NCBI GenBank assembly: GCA_004794785.1 | Contig: SJOL01007330.1 | Span: 575,376-639,375 of the forward strand | Direction of reading: 5' to 3' | Length of the DNA stretch: 64,000 bases | DNA from: Opisthorchis felineus | Lineage: Eukaryota; Platyhelminthes; Trematoda; Opisthorchiida; Opisthorchiidae | Shown here: positions 24,316 through 35,800 of the stretch, in pieces | Layout: each line of letters begins with the position of its first letter | How positions within the stretch are numbered: position 1 is the stretch's first letter | Translations under genes and position numbers: made by a program | The notes under the pieces: model-generated | Databases searched by the model: none | The model's input: the letters and a program-made list of their open reading frames with translations, nothing else | Told to the model about the DNA's origin: nothing

Positions 24316-24747
24316 TGGGTACTTCTTTTTTACCTGCAAGCGTTTATATGCCGTGATTGACTAATGGGGGGACAGATTCCTCGTGAGTTCATTAGTCCGT
24401 CTGTGAGTTGCGTCACGTGGTGGTTCGCCTGTCGTTGATATGATTGGTTGTTCCTATACCTTCTATTTTTAGTAGTTCTCTCTTCTTTTTCGACTTCTGC
24501 GTTCTCATTTCGCATTGCCTTTTGGTCTACTCTTCTTCAGTTTGGTTGGTTAGATGCATCGTTCTATTGTCTCCGTTGTAACGGCCGAAGTACTTATGTC
24601 TACCGGTTAAGTGATTTTTGGTTTGGTCTCAACTCCAGTCGAATTGATTTGTCCGTCTGAATGGGCTTTTCTTGCTTCTTCTATGGGTTCAACTGGTTTT
24701 CTATGCAGTTTTTAGCTCCGTAGTTTTAGTCTTTTCCTGTCCTTCGT

Positions 24748-24938
24748 GGTTGAGCAAGATGGCTCAAATGGTTGGACCACGAATCTACTGACCGAAAGGT
24801 CCATGATTCGAACCCGACCTCTGCCTCTCGACTTCCCCTGTCTAGGCTTAGGCAACCTGGCAGTATCCCAGCCCTCGTGCTTCCTTCAGGTGGCATGGCA
24901 GTTAGGCACCGGAAGGGTGCTACAGCTGAACGACTTTT
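24748..24938 (+). mobile_element. tRNA-derived SINE, family A
   Basis: Head GGCTCAAATGG (A-box region, damaged), B box ATGATTCGAACCC and the family body (gtctaggcttaggcaacctg, cttccttcaggtggcatggc) to tacagctgaa. The tail is T-rich. Confidence 0.8.
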
Positions 24939-27537
24939 ACTTTTTTCCTTGGTGGTTGTTCATTTGCCTCAACTTCAGTGTGCTTGTTGATAACGTCTTT
25001 TGTGGATACCATGCATCCATAAACACACGTCCCTTCTTCGTTCTCGCTTGAACCAGTACGCGAACGTCTTTTCAGTCGAACTCGTGTCCGTCCTGTTCTC
25101 TACGCAAGGAAATGAGATAAACTAGACCATGTCTTTTAGCATCGACTTTCTGTTTACGCATTCTGGTGGGTCGCTTCCTTCTCGTTCGTTCTAGGTTGCA
25201 TTTGGATTGGATCCTATATCTAGCATCGTTCTTCATCACTGGATCTTATTTTCCGTTTGGTTTGGATAGTGTTCTTCTGCAAGTTGTTCACTGGTCACTA
25301 GGCCCTATTATATTTTCAAAAAAAGCCTTGCTGTCAGTTCAGCGATGTTCTTGGTGCATGGGATGGTGACTCTTTTGCTTCTGATTCGTGCTGTCACGTC
25401 AGTCTTGTTTAGCTTTCCGAATGACTTACAAATGAAGTTTCTTGGTTGTCCGTTTCTTTGAAAAACCTTGTGTAGACATTATTCTTCTTTAATCTTGGAT
25501 TTTTGGAAGTGTTCCTCAATCTGACCACAGCCTTGCTCATGACAACTGTGACAAACTCCTTTATTCCGAATTGCTGTTTGTTTACTTTGAACCAAAGAAT
25601 TAAAATTGGTTTCCAAAATACCTCCGTTAAGCAATGTATGCCTATGCTCTATGTCACCTCAAGCCTTTTTTTCCAAATTAAGGCATATTCAAGTCGCAAA
25701 AATCAAACAAGATATGGTGCCCGAATTCGTAGCGGTACAGTTCATGAAAAAAATTGTATGCGGTTGCCTATGCGGCTGTTCATGCCCAGGCTTAAGCGAA
25801 TGGGGACGCTTCCACAGAGATTGGAAACTCACCTCGAGCCGGCTACTCAACCTAGGGGTGGGAAATTAAAGTAAACAAGAAGGACCAGTGGTTTCACCCG
25901 AGTGGATGTATGGAAGCGAACTTCGAGGGCCCGAACTAACAGCTTACTTAAATTACAGGCTACACCGCTACCACAATGCTGTCAGGCTTTGCGGGAACTT
26001 TTACCCGTATCATGCAGAAATGACTTGGCTTCGGAGTCTACTCCTCTCGCAAAGGATGGCTGAGTACGCATCAGCTTAGACGGGACTGGAGGCAAGCAAA
26101 AATGAACATCATGGTGTACGTACAACAGCCAGGACCAACCATTTAAACCATTCAGCTCAAGTTTCCGTGCTTCATCCAATCAAAAAACGCCGTCTGTCAG
26201 CCTGTGTTGCATTGTCGGTAAGGCCGTAGCCATCCTGCTGCGCAAGCCCTTTGTTTGCACCAGGCCCACACTCTTGACTTGGTATGTTGGTGACCATTGT
26301 GCAAACAATTCAAATCATGCCTCCGGACTGTCATACAGAAGAGCAGAAAACAGTTTTGACAGGTCATTGTCTTTTGTTTTTCACTGCTCTGTTGTGTAGT
26401 AGGACGGTATGTCGTCTGTCTAGTCGTTAACAAGAGCATGCCTTTGGAACAGAGAAATTAAACAAACGCTGAATAGAATTATAGGTCCGTAAGTTGAACG
26501 AATACACTTCCAGAGAATGATTTCCAATAGCTTAAGTCATGTTTTAATTGTTTAAAAAGGTATTGTACATTTGGAAAAAGGCTGTAATTTGTTTGCCAAT
26601 TGCGTGTCATTCGGGCTTTCTTCAACCAGAACGGAAATCAGACTGGATAGATTTAAAAATTTTAAATCGTTAAATTTAAAAATTGTTAGATACTTGCTGA
26701 GTTTTGTGGCTTTCTATCTTGAACTACGAGAAAACACTATTGATTGTGACTTTCTAACCGCAACCTATCGTCCAAGCTAGTTAACTTTCTCCGAGTCTCC
26801 TACAACCTGAGTTACTCAAAGGATATTTCGTTTGGTAACGATTGTATCAGACTGAATTTACAAAGTCAAATATCATTTATGAAAGGGTTATGTAGCTTTC
26901 ATTGTTTGAAATAGACAGGCCGACCTATAAACATTTGCTTTTGAAAACAGTGCAAACCGCCTGTTAGTGATAACCACAGCGGTGTTCTGTTCTCAACCAA
27001 AATGAAATAGCGTAAAAGAAAACTGACCGGTTTCTGAATAAAATGGCCCTCATCCGGGCCACGTGATCTTTCGAGCTTGAGTTATACTTCCATAAGCTGG
27101 GGATCACTTAAACCGACTGGCTTCAAGAAGCGGTCAAGTTTTGTCAGGACAAACGCCCATATGAGCTGGGATTCGAAACAGCACGATAAGTGCTTTTGCA
27201 GGATGGTTAGATGATTCAGCCTGAGAAACCATTAAGTGACCACAGTGGTTTCCCAAAACAAGTTGATTCTAATCAAATGCACTGTGGTTATTTTTGGTTA
27301 GCATGTTGTAATTGCTAGACATTTAGCTGAACGAAGTGATATGGAAACAAAAACGTAGGACCATCAAGTTTATACAGTCGCTCGACAAACTGTCTTTTAA
27401 GTGCTTTTTTCCGTCGTTTCGCCCCCAAATCTGGCAATACGTTTATCGAGTGCCAAAATGAACTTTCGACTCATGCTCACTCAATAGAGTGCCGGACGAG
27501 CGACCTCCCGGTCACTGGTTTGAACACTTGTCCGCTC
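24939..27537. other. No gene recognised
   Basis: T-rich 3' neighbourhood of a family-A SINE, then anonymous sequence. Overlapping plus-strand ORFs at 25503-25874 are not protein-like. Confidence 0.5.
26648..26680. repeat. AT-rich palindromic stretch
   Basis: GATTTAAAA and TTTTAAATC are 9-bp inverted arms with one base between; a related TTAAATTTAAAAATT follows. Low complexity. Confidence 0.5.
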
Positions 27538-27725
27538 GTAGCCGCTAGTGGCCGAACGGTGAAACATTCAAGTCACTAGCAAGAAGGTCGCCAGTTCGGC
27601 AGCCCCTTGCATCTAGTGAGATGCGCACTGCTGATGATTCCCAATAAGGATGAAACAGCTGTCACGGTGCTTCTCGGCTTATCAGCACAGATTGGCTTCA
27701 CTGAAGGGACAAAACTTCCGTTATG
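27538..27725 (+). mobile_element. tRNA-derived hammerhead SINE, family 2
   Basis: The tRNA-like part begins at 27543 (AGTGGCCGAACGG) but its B box is damaged (gccagttcggcag). The hammerhead is 27625-27670: GCACTG, CTGATGA (27631-27637), TTCC/GGAT, GAAA (27652-27655), CAG|CTG, then T and CA before CGGTGC. Core bases are intact. One extra base at the cleavage site shifts stem I pairing. Confidence 0.7.
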
Positions 27726-27842
27726 TACTAAGAAGCTTAACCCACCGTGGGACAAGTACATCTGTAAATCGAAAAACTTCACATATCCTCAAAATTCCAT
27801 AAGGAAGACCTACAAATTCGACAACTGGCTCGTGCTGCACAA

Positions 27843-27930
27843 AGACCGCACAGCTTCATGTTTCAGCTGGCACAATATTCGAGATATCGCAGTATTTTTT
27901 CATACAGGAAACTACTCACAAGGAGTTTTA
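27843..27930 (-). repeat. Family-1 repeat fragment
   Basis: Minus-strand match to the central block (catgtttcagctggcacaat, attcgagatatcgc). No hammerhead is retained. It lies just downstream of a family-2 SINE. Confidence 0.6.
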
Positions 27931-28339
27931 TTTATCCTTACCTCTAGATCAAACTGCGAAATATTAAATTCGGGGCACACAAGAAATCTTTCAGCTTGAC
28001 CTTGACCCTCCGCGATTTCGCTTCAAAGTGATTTGCCCTCCCACCCCCTGATTTGACTTAGCGCCACGCTATCCCCATGCTATTAGGCTAAATTTGGGTG
28101 ACAGGTGAAATGCAGCATTCACAAATTGATGGATAAAAAGGTTGATGATACTGACGTCTTGCGCTGGCGTGGGAAGTAGTTATTAGCCTCTTTCTCACCG
28201 TTCACCCTCCTTACAGGTGGTCAGCCTGCCTCTCGTAACAAACGTTTTTGGTATAGCAAACAAGTGTGACAGCTGCAGCACGTTCAGTAACGTCCCCTAA
28301 GAGATATATATCTGTAAATAAAATGAAAAGATTCGTGAA

Positions 28340-28465
28340 ACACACCCATTTGCACACCTATTTGGTTTTTACGGGAGACCTAACTGAATTTCTCGTTTAT
28401 GATGTTCTTATTCAACTGAATGCGCTGTCGAAGAGTTTTCAGCAACCTTATGGATAGCGTTTTAC
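28340..28465. repeat. Family-1 repeat fragment with inverted junction
   Basis: Minus-orientation left arm (cacccatttgcacacctatt, tttctcgtttatgatgttct, caactgaatgcgctg) joins directly to plus-orientation gtcgaagagttttcagcaac. The hammerhead proper is deleted at the junction, leaving only its 3' flank. Confidence 0.6.
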
Positions 28466-28799
28466 GCCTATTAAGTCAAAAGATGTTGAGATTATTAATT
28501 GGTTGACTTAGTAATTGACTTCGTGACTGATTAGTGTCGCATCAACAGAAGTTTCGTAATGCAACCCACAGAGGTTGGTAAGAAAAGCGGTTTTCCACGG
28601 CTTTAAAGGAAACGGTTATTGGCTGATTTTTTTCCGTAAACTGAAGATAAACGCACGAAAAGGTGCAAAGCGCTACTAGCTACTAAAAGACCTCATATTT
28701 TGACAGCTTGGGAAAAAAATGACTTAGAAGGGCACGCCGACAAATAACTGGTCTAGACATATATAGCCGCAGCGGCAAGGAGTATATGTCAAGGGTAGA

Positions 28800-29165
28800 A
28801 ATTTGCAACTTTTTACGGGAGACTCACCTGGAACCCAGCTGAATCGCTCGTTTATGAGTAGTGTATTGCATCTATACGTGTATCGCGATATCTCGAATAT
28901 CGTACCAACCGAAACATAAGGCGGCCTGGTACAGCACATTCGGTTGCTTAAGAACATCAGCTGGGTTCTAAGTGGGTCGCCCGCGAAACCAAATTGGTTT
29001 GTAAATGAGCGTATTTCGCTAACTTCGTTCAATTTGAGTTCAAGTAGAACATAAGGTTGACGGAAACTCGGGACTTCACCTACCTGATTAGCCCCAAAAG
29101 AGCAAAACCGGTCATGGGCTGTCGAATAATTTTCAGCAACCTTATGAGTAGTGCGTTAAGTTTAC
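28800..29165 (+). repeat. Full-length family-1 unit with inverted left arm
   Basis: A minus-orientation arm (28808-28853, gagactcacctggaacccag) is joined at the shared tetramer ATGA to a complete plus unit. That unit opens with atgagtagtg at 28854, includes tatcgcgatatctcgaatat, gcggcctggtacagcaca and the hammerhead at 29071-29124, and ends by repeating atgagtagtg at 29144, ~290 bp later. The terminal redundancy is as expected for a unit cut from a tandem array. Confidence 0.75.
29071..29124 (+). ncRNA. Hammerhead, family 1, core-mutated
   Basis: CTGATGA reads CTGATTA (G8 to T) and GAAA reads AAAA. Stem II GCCC/GAGC and the CC|GG stem III are recognisable. Inactive by inference. Confidence 0.65.
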
Positions 29166-30479
29166 GACTTTTAATTAAGAAACAACGTCCTTGAGAAACC
29201 CATTTGGCGCGTCCTTAAACATACTGGAGGCTACGAGACAGCTAAGGTGTTTGTATCGTCCGTTTACGGTGTATGGCTGACGGTGAGCGTTAGACACCCC
29301 GTTGCGGCATGCATTATATTTCCGCCCATTTCCAGACGTCTAGATTGGAAAAAGCTTTAATCCAGAATTCTCACTACGGCTTGTTATCTACTAACATCAT
29401 CGTGCTGCACGAGCAGAAGTCTCAAGTCGAGCGTTGAAGGTGCCCTACATTCTCCATAGCGATCTAACAAACAGCGAGGCGGTTACCATAGGGACAAGCA
29501 ACCGGCTGAACTGCCAGTAGGGCAGACAAACGAAAAACGCCAAAAATATCCTGAGTGGTGTAGATCCACCGGATAACCTACCCAACTTTAGTGGGGAAGA
29601 ACGGAAAGCTGACATGCCTACCATATTAGGATGGACAAACCACCCGAAGAATGAAATGAGCCAGAGTCCTACGTAGCTATGCAACATCACCTCGACTTTT
29701 AAGTCAGACTTGAAAATATGCAAGAGTTTTTTAACATATCTGCTGTTCAATCTAATAACTCAGTTATTTGTCACGCTATCCGCGAACCTATTCGCTGTAG
29801 ATTAGAGATGTCACGATCAGTGAGATATTTTCGCTAGTCTTTGAGCGTTTTGATTGGTCGTCTTGGCTACGTGGACATACAATTCATATACATGTACAGC
29901 TTTTACCTACTAAAAAACGCAGCTGATTGTTTCACAGTTTGTTACCTTTCACGGAAGACCATCTTGAATAGCATATTGCACTGGGATGGATCTATCTCAG
30001 TTGAGAATCCCTGTTATGTAGCTTAGCTGTCTGTGATATGAAAAGACGCGAAATGGCTCCCGAATACTCTATGTGATGACCTGAGAAAGTATCTTTTGTA
30101 ACACGCGTAGAACAGGATTGCCAACAAATCCGCAACAGCTTTTATAAGCGACAACGTTGACAAATGTGTCACCACACCCTACAGTTTACTGCTAACTCCA
30201 GTGGGATAGCCCCCGCGCCCTCTTATTTCGAAAGTCTCCTACCTCCGAAAGATTACGAAGACACCTCCAGGGATGCGCTGTAAACCCAATCAGAGGCATC
30301 TGTTCTATGTTCACCAAATTTTGGGATCATCCCCATGAAAGCAGAAATTAGTTAGTAGATGTCCATTGCAACGCACGTCCCCGGCAAACACTTTGAACCT
30401 CATAATTCTGCAAGCAAAATTTCGTCGCACAAAACTAGCGAATGACTGATGAAGACTTACTCAACTAGTAAATTTTGGT
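29166..30479. other. No gene recognised
   Basis: A 101-codon minus ORF at 29445-29750 is hydrophobic but has no family signature. Otherwise anonymous. Confidence 0.45.
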
Positions 30480-30610
30480 TTAGTAATTGAATAACTGGAT
30501 GTTCTGTATGAGTCTTGAGTCGGCCTACCTGATGAGCTCCAAGAAGGGCGACGCCGGGCGTGGACCGTCGAAGAGTTTTCATCAACCTTGTTAGTAGCTT
30601 TTCTATATGG
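30480..30610 (+). repeat. Family-1 repeat fragment with hammerhead remnant
   Basis: The hammerhead at 30523-30570 keeps CTGATGA, stem I (GCCTAC/GTGGAC) and the stem II region (GCTC, loop CAAGAA, GGGC), but GAAA reads GACG and U16.1 is G. The 3' flank gtcgaagagttttcatcaac matches other copies. No upstream unit sequence is recognisable. Confidence 0.65.
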
Positions 30611-30787
30611 TCTAAAAATATTTCGGTCTGATTGAGGAACACGTGACGAGGACTCTTCAGCTGCCTAAAATGCACAATGTTGTATATGCGTTACATTACG
30701 AACACAGGAGCCTGATTGTGGCCTAAATGAGGGTTTCAGTAAAGATCCCTAAATCAAGCATTTTGTTGGTGTCGATTCAAATTACAC

Positions 30788-31112
30788 TAAATCCCGAGAG
30801 ATTTCATCTAACAATCTGTGCTTAAAAACCAAGGAACACCGTACAGCTGTTTCATCCTTGTTGGAAATCATCAGTAGTCCACATTTCACGAAACTACGAA
30901 ACAGTTTCGAATCCTCAACCTTTCGGCCAGTGGTTGAACACTGAACCGTTTGGCCACGAGCGGCCAATCAGCAGGGTGATTAGCTCTAATCTGGACAGGA
31001 CACAGCTCCACTCATCCTTCAATAACGAAAACCACGTCACATGTTCACCTATTGTTTGACTTCTCGAGTGAGGACTTCTTAGAAAGATCTTTCGCACATC
31101 CATTGAAATTGT
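30788..31112 (-). mobile_element. tRNA-derived hammerhead SINE, family 2
   Basis: The hammerhead at 30836-30880 has CTGATGA and GAAA intact and the CAG|CTG stem III, but stem I (GGACTA against CGGTGT) no longer pairs well. The tRNA-like section (B box near 30907) and head to 31110 are present. It ends ~140 bp before a family-A SINE. Confidence 0.65.
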
Positions 31113-31249
31113 TCTTCCTCTGAGCCGCTTATTGGTCCAGCCTACTAAAAGCTTTTTGGTTGGTGGACATTCTTGTGTTGTTCGGAAGGAATGAACGACT
31201 TCTTCGAACGATATCCGACATTTAATTGATTCCACTGACACTAATTCCT

Positions 31250-31465
31250 GGGGCGAGATGACTCAGTGGTTAGAGCACGAACTTGCTGACCGGAAGGTCC
31301 GTGGTTCGAATCCGACCTCTGCCACTCGACTTTCCCTGTCTAGGCTTGGACGACTTGTCAGTATCCCAGCCCTCGTGCTTCCTTCAGGTGGCATGGCAGT
31401 TAGGTACCGAAAGGGTGTTACAGCTGAATCATTATTGTCATTATTACCATTATTATTAATATCTT
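31250..31465 (+). mobile_element. tRNA-derived SINE, family A, near complete
   Basis: The tRNA-like head has A box GACTCAGTGGTTAG (31260-31273) and B box GTGGTTCGAATCC (31303-31315), followed by a non-tRNA body (ccctgtctaggcttggacga, cttccttcaggtggcatggc). It ends in an (ATT)n-like tail at 31430-31462, a typical SINE 3' end. No hammerhead was found in this family. Other copies are at 24.8 and 38.4 kb, with fragments elsewhere. Confidence 0.8.
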
Positions 31466-32999
31466 TTTCACTAGTATCCCCCCTCCGTTGTGAACGTGTT
31501 ACTACGCATAATATCACACTAGGCATGACAGCTGAGTTATTTATAAACCGTATACTGTTCTGAAGGAACCGCTGACAGATGGACTGATGGTATTGCAATA
31601 TATAACCCATTGGGTCCAACATTGGCTTTTAGTTTTCCGGCAACAGTTGGCGAAAAGCATTCTATACTATAAATAGTGTTCAGCTTAAGCTGTTAGTACC
31701 TCATGAGGTTGAATCAAATGAAAGTTTAGCCTTCGCAGACGGTGACATGACTCGACATCGGAATGTCACGGTCCAACAGAAAGTCATCCGCTTTTGTACT
31801 TTCCAGCCTCCTGCATCTGAGCGCTTTTTCGGTAGTTTATTCGTGCCGACGATGCTTTGAGATAATATCTGGCCGTTAAATTTACTCGGCCGGGTCACTG
31901 AACACTTACTCAACAGGTTGGAAAGTGCCTAAGGTCCTATGGCTTGCCAAAGTCCTTTTTTCTCGTTAAGTCACCTAACTGTTATGTTCAGTTTACCGAC
32001 ACTTATCAGAAAGATGTCACACTGTTCTGCAGCGAAGCAAAATGCAGCCACATCGGTAACCAAGCTTGAAAGCAGTGTATTACGGTTCCTTGAGCCTTGT
32101 TAGCTACTTAGGATAGACATCTAGAAAACTGCGCTACCTGCGTAACCAAACTGTCTATCCATTGTGCTTCTCAGTTTATTAGTTCCCAGATTTACGCTGA
32201 CTACTACTGTAAACCAAATTTTTTTCTTCCTCATTCCGAATACACAAAATTTAGCTTCAATGGTTCTACATCGGAGGTAGCCCTCTCTTGAGAGTGGAAC
32301 GTCTTCGTGTGCTTCCAACCAATTTACCCTTAGAGAAGACAGTCGGCTATAAAACGCTGGACTTCTAATTACTGCAGATTTTTCGCTTATCCATCTTGCG
32401 CCATCTTTACCAGTCAGGGTATCAAAAGACAAAATTTTGCGCCCGCCTAGACAGAAAGCACTGCATGGCCTACACGTGTGTCTTACCCAGTTGTGTCTCA
32501 CCATGCCGGCCCGGTACATTGAATCTAACTTGACGTGATAATTCCCTTATCCATTTACTTACTGCCGGCCCCTGATGTTTTGCTGCTCCGTGCTTCAGCC
32601 GAATGCCGGGGCCGAGTGGTCATCTGCAAAGTTATTCGGCTTTGTTGTCCGATCATCTAACACCAAACACAAATCAGAGGGTATTGAGGTCAGTCACCCC
32701 AATAATGACGTCAGTTTTGTGGCAAAATTATGATGGTACTAGCTGAGACATCTCCTAAATGTTCTACGGTGCACTTCAGTGCACTTCCGCCTGATAATGG
32801 GGCGTGAACACTGAACGGGGGGCCCAGAAATTTGTCTGTATACTGACAGTCAGTACCCCTCAGGAAGTACGAACGTGCACACACCGTTCGTTTTTGTGGA
32901 CGAACCACATGTCTAACAGGAATCACCCAAAATTAGAATAAAGTGATTGTACATTCCGATATTTCACTTTCAATATTCAGACGTTTCAAAAGTGAACTT
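31466..32999. other. No gene recognised
   Basis: A 132-codon minus ORF (32121-32519) has no recognised motif. Confidence 0.45.
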
Positions 33000-33165
33000 T
33001 CTACCAAACTACGTTTCAAGTCAAGGATCAACTTTTCCAGATTCGGGGGTGACGCCCACCTGGTGAGCCTCAAACGGAGTGAAACCGATACTGGGTTCTC
33101 TGCAGTCGTTCCATTCTACTTACTTCCTTGAGTAGTACACGCGCCGTAAAACATCTTGACTCATT
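33000..33165 (+). repeat. Diverged family-1 repeat with hammerhead remnant
   Basis: The hammerhead at about 33053-33105 reads CTGGTGA (A6 to G) with GAAAC retained. The flanking blocks (gtttcaagtcaaggatcaac before, gagtagtacacg after) align with the consensus only loosely. An old copy. Confidence 0.5.
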
Positions 33166-33552
33166 TCCAAGGATATTTACTCCAAAAAGGAAGTATTTTC
33201 TATCAATTTATTTCTCACATACCGCTAGTCCGCCACACCTATCCTACCTTCGGCCCACTTCACACCGGATGATTCCAAACAACGATGGGAAATCTAAGCA
33301 ATGAAAATCAACAAGTAAAAATCTGGCAGAGGCACTAGCCGAAAGAAAGTTGCAACATCACGTGACTTTTGGGGGAGGAAAGTACACTCCGGGCAACACT
33401 GTCAATTACATCCATTTTTTTCACAAAATCTATCCGATAAATGTTCCAGCATATTCTTCCTGTCTATAGGTATGAGTGTAGAGCAGCGGATGACTGCACC
33501 TGAATCTTTAGTACATAGTGTTGAATACTGTTTGTAGCGTGAGAAGATTTGG

Positions 33553-33865
33553 GGATTTTGGTGGAGATTTCCTCCTGTTAGTTAAGCCAATCTATGCTGA
33601 AAATCCGAGAAGCACTGTACAGCTGTTTCATCCTTACTGGGAATCATCAGCAGTGCGCATTTCACGAAACTCCAGATAGTCTCGAACCCGCGACCTCCCG
33701 GTTAGTAGTTTGCACACTAACCGTTCTGCGACGAGCGGCTGATCGGCAGTGTCATTAACTCGCACTTCGACAGGATATAGCTTCCCTCATCCGTCAATCA
33801 CGGGATCCATATCACGCGGTCACACGTGTTGAGGGGCTCCTCGAGCCAGTGCTGAGTATTTCTTC
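33553..33865 (-). mobile_element. tRNA-derived hammerhead SINE, family 2 (best copy)
   Basis: Read on the minus strand. A head ends near 33760. A tRNA-like section (33681-33742) follows, with A box GCAGAACGGTTAG and B box GCGGGTTCGAG, then the hammerhead (33612-33656), then the tail to 33553. The order Pol III promoter then hammerhead is that of schistosome Sm-alpha SINEs (established for that family). Related copies are at 7.6, 12.6, 16.3, 27.6, 30.9, 35.7, 40.7, 52.4 and 54.9 kb. Confidence 0.8.
33612..33656 (-). ncRNA. Hammerhead ribozyme, family 2, core intact
   Basis: Minus strand. Stem I GCACTG pairs perfectly with CAGTGC (6 Watson-Crick pairs), followed by core CTGATGA. Stem II is TTCC/GGAT with loop CAGTAA; its inner U-A, C-G and C-G pairs form, but the 10.1/11.1 position is U/U instead of the usual G/C. 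GAAA is intact. Stem III is the palindrome CAG|CTG with no loop, then U16.1 and H17 = A. The 10.1/11.1 mismatch, shared by most copies, may lower activity. Confidence 0.7.
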
Positions 33866-35654
33866 AGTGTCCGGCTGGCATCACTGTCCAGACGCAATCG
33901 TGATCTTGACATTTGCAGTCATGTTAACTTTAAAACTCATGCGGTCTTTTAAACAGTATTTGCGCACCACATATCTGCTAGTAGATATTTTGTTTTTTTC
34001 CAGTGTGAATAAAATCATCAATCTGAGGGTGCGGCTAAACCTACTGATAACGGCGGATAACGGATAGATTAAATTTTATCCCAATAAAAACAACCCTGAA
34101 AGAAATGATCCAGTTGCCATGATACCACTGTCCGGAAACACATTCCCCCCACCCAAACTCCATATCCGCACTACCTGTCCTCCAGGACCGTTGCATCAAA
34201 TCAACAAATTCCTCTGGGGAAAAGTGAATCGCAAGAATTGTTGTCCCCACGTAGTGTGCGTCCATTTGGTGGGTGGAGCGGCAACCGTCCAAGCCCCATC
34301 TTTGCTTGATTGCGGGAATAACCACCTACTTACAAGGTGGATATATCGATTTGACAGTAAGAAGTAAGTCCATTGTACATTTTAAAACTCGTTAAAAGCA
34401 CGTCCACACGAACATCATTGCGTACGTGCTAATTTTAGCTGTCGTTTGTTTTCAAACGGTACACAATTAGCCCGGGTGCTTCAATCATTTTAGAATCAGT
34501 TGGCGATGCAGGCAAACTCCTCCCCAAAAAAGAGAAACTTTTAGGAGTAAAAAAAGATCGCCCTTGAATGGCACAGCTTTGGACAAGTGACGAATATGGA
34601 CCACCCTTAATGTTGTGCTTGGTGTAAATTCACCTGTCTGAGAATGAAATCGATCGATATCTAGCGAGGCCTGTTCCACATGTCAAAATAGCTGTTCATT
34701 CCCAACTGCTCTCTACAAAATATGACATAGCAGCTATGTTAGGCAGTTTGACCTTTGTGAGGATACCTTTGTGATAAGGATGGAAATTACTTTGATATAC
34801 TCGAAGGATTTCTAAATGTAATTACCAGAAGCATCAGAGGCGAACTCTTTATTTCCTCACGTGTATTTTCTGTTGTGATTCCTATCGAAGGCTTCTTGTT
34901 TAAATAAGCTGACCCGTCATGACTGACGTTATGTGTACTCAAAAACTAACCATAAGGAATCTGTCTGAGGGGACATTACTCCCCCAAGAGATTTTCTACC
35001 AAACCTGATTCAGTATGCGACTGCCAGGCCGAATATCCCTATCTACTTCGATGTTCCTCTTTTAAGGATGCAGCAGGCATGAAAGATCCTTCATTAGAAA
35101 ACCTGTTGTAGAAGGGGAACAGAATGAACCTTCTTGGATAGAAAATTCCGTCAGAAAACTATTTCGACCGTACCCAGGTTTAATCACTGAGATCACTATC
35201 AAACACAGAACCCCCTCCTCCCAAAAAAAGACAATTAGGGGGGAAAGTCTCATGTAAGCCCTAAACAGACCATTAGGATGTTGTGCGTCGAACGTGGCTT
35301 GGCTAAGACGATACTTTTGCCACAGCTGAAATAACCTCTCAAAATAAGGGACCTGTAGCACAATATAACTCGTTATTTATGTAGGTTTAAATTATCAGGA
35401 GTGCACGCCCGTTATCCTAATTCACGTTTTCGAGACAGGTTTTCCCATTTCATGGATCTTGTTCAGTTTAAAGACCGTCGTATCCAGTGGGATAAGAACT
35501 GTCCTATCCGAAGTAGTCACGTAAACTTTCGATCTAAGAACTCATCAGCCTATAAGCTCATCAGCACGTGACCACGTGATGTGAATTCGATAACTGATCG
35601 ATAAGTGACGTTATATCTTGCTAAGCGAGAGTTAACGACACTTGCTGATCAACC
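33866..35654. other. No gene recognised
   Basis: A block open on both strands at 34041-34367 has no clear protein signature. Confidence 0.45.
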
Positions 35655-35800
35655 TCTCGGGCTCGTTTCTGTTCAAAATGTCAGCCGAGATTTTGCGGGT
35701 TCGAAACTCCCTGAAGTTTAGTGAAATGCGCAATGCTGATTATTCCCAATAAGAATGAAATAGTTGTTCCAGGTTTCTCGGCATTGCGGCATAGAAGTAC
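35655..35800 (+). mobile_element. Family-2 SINE fragment
   Basis: The B-box part is kept (GCGGGTTCGAAAC, 35696-35708) but the A box is poor. The hammerhead at about 35729-35775 reads CTGATTA and its stem II is weakened (GGAT to GAAT). Confidence 0.55.

Noticed and set aside
31303..31315. tRNA gene
   Set aside because: A and B boxes are present but the acceptor stem does not pair and a SINE body with an ATT-rich tail follows; it is a SINE promoter.
34041..34367. Overlapping ORFs of 94 and 82 codons
   Set aside because: Both-strand openness, no splice-site context and no domain.
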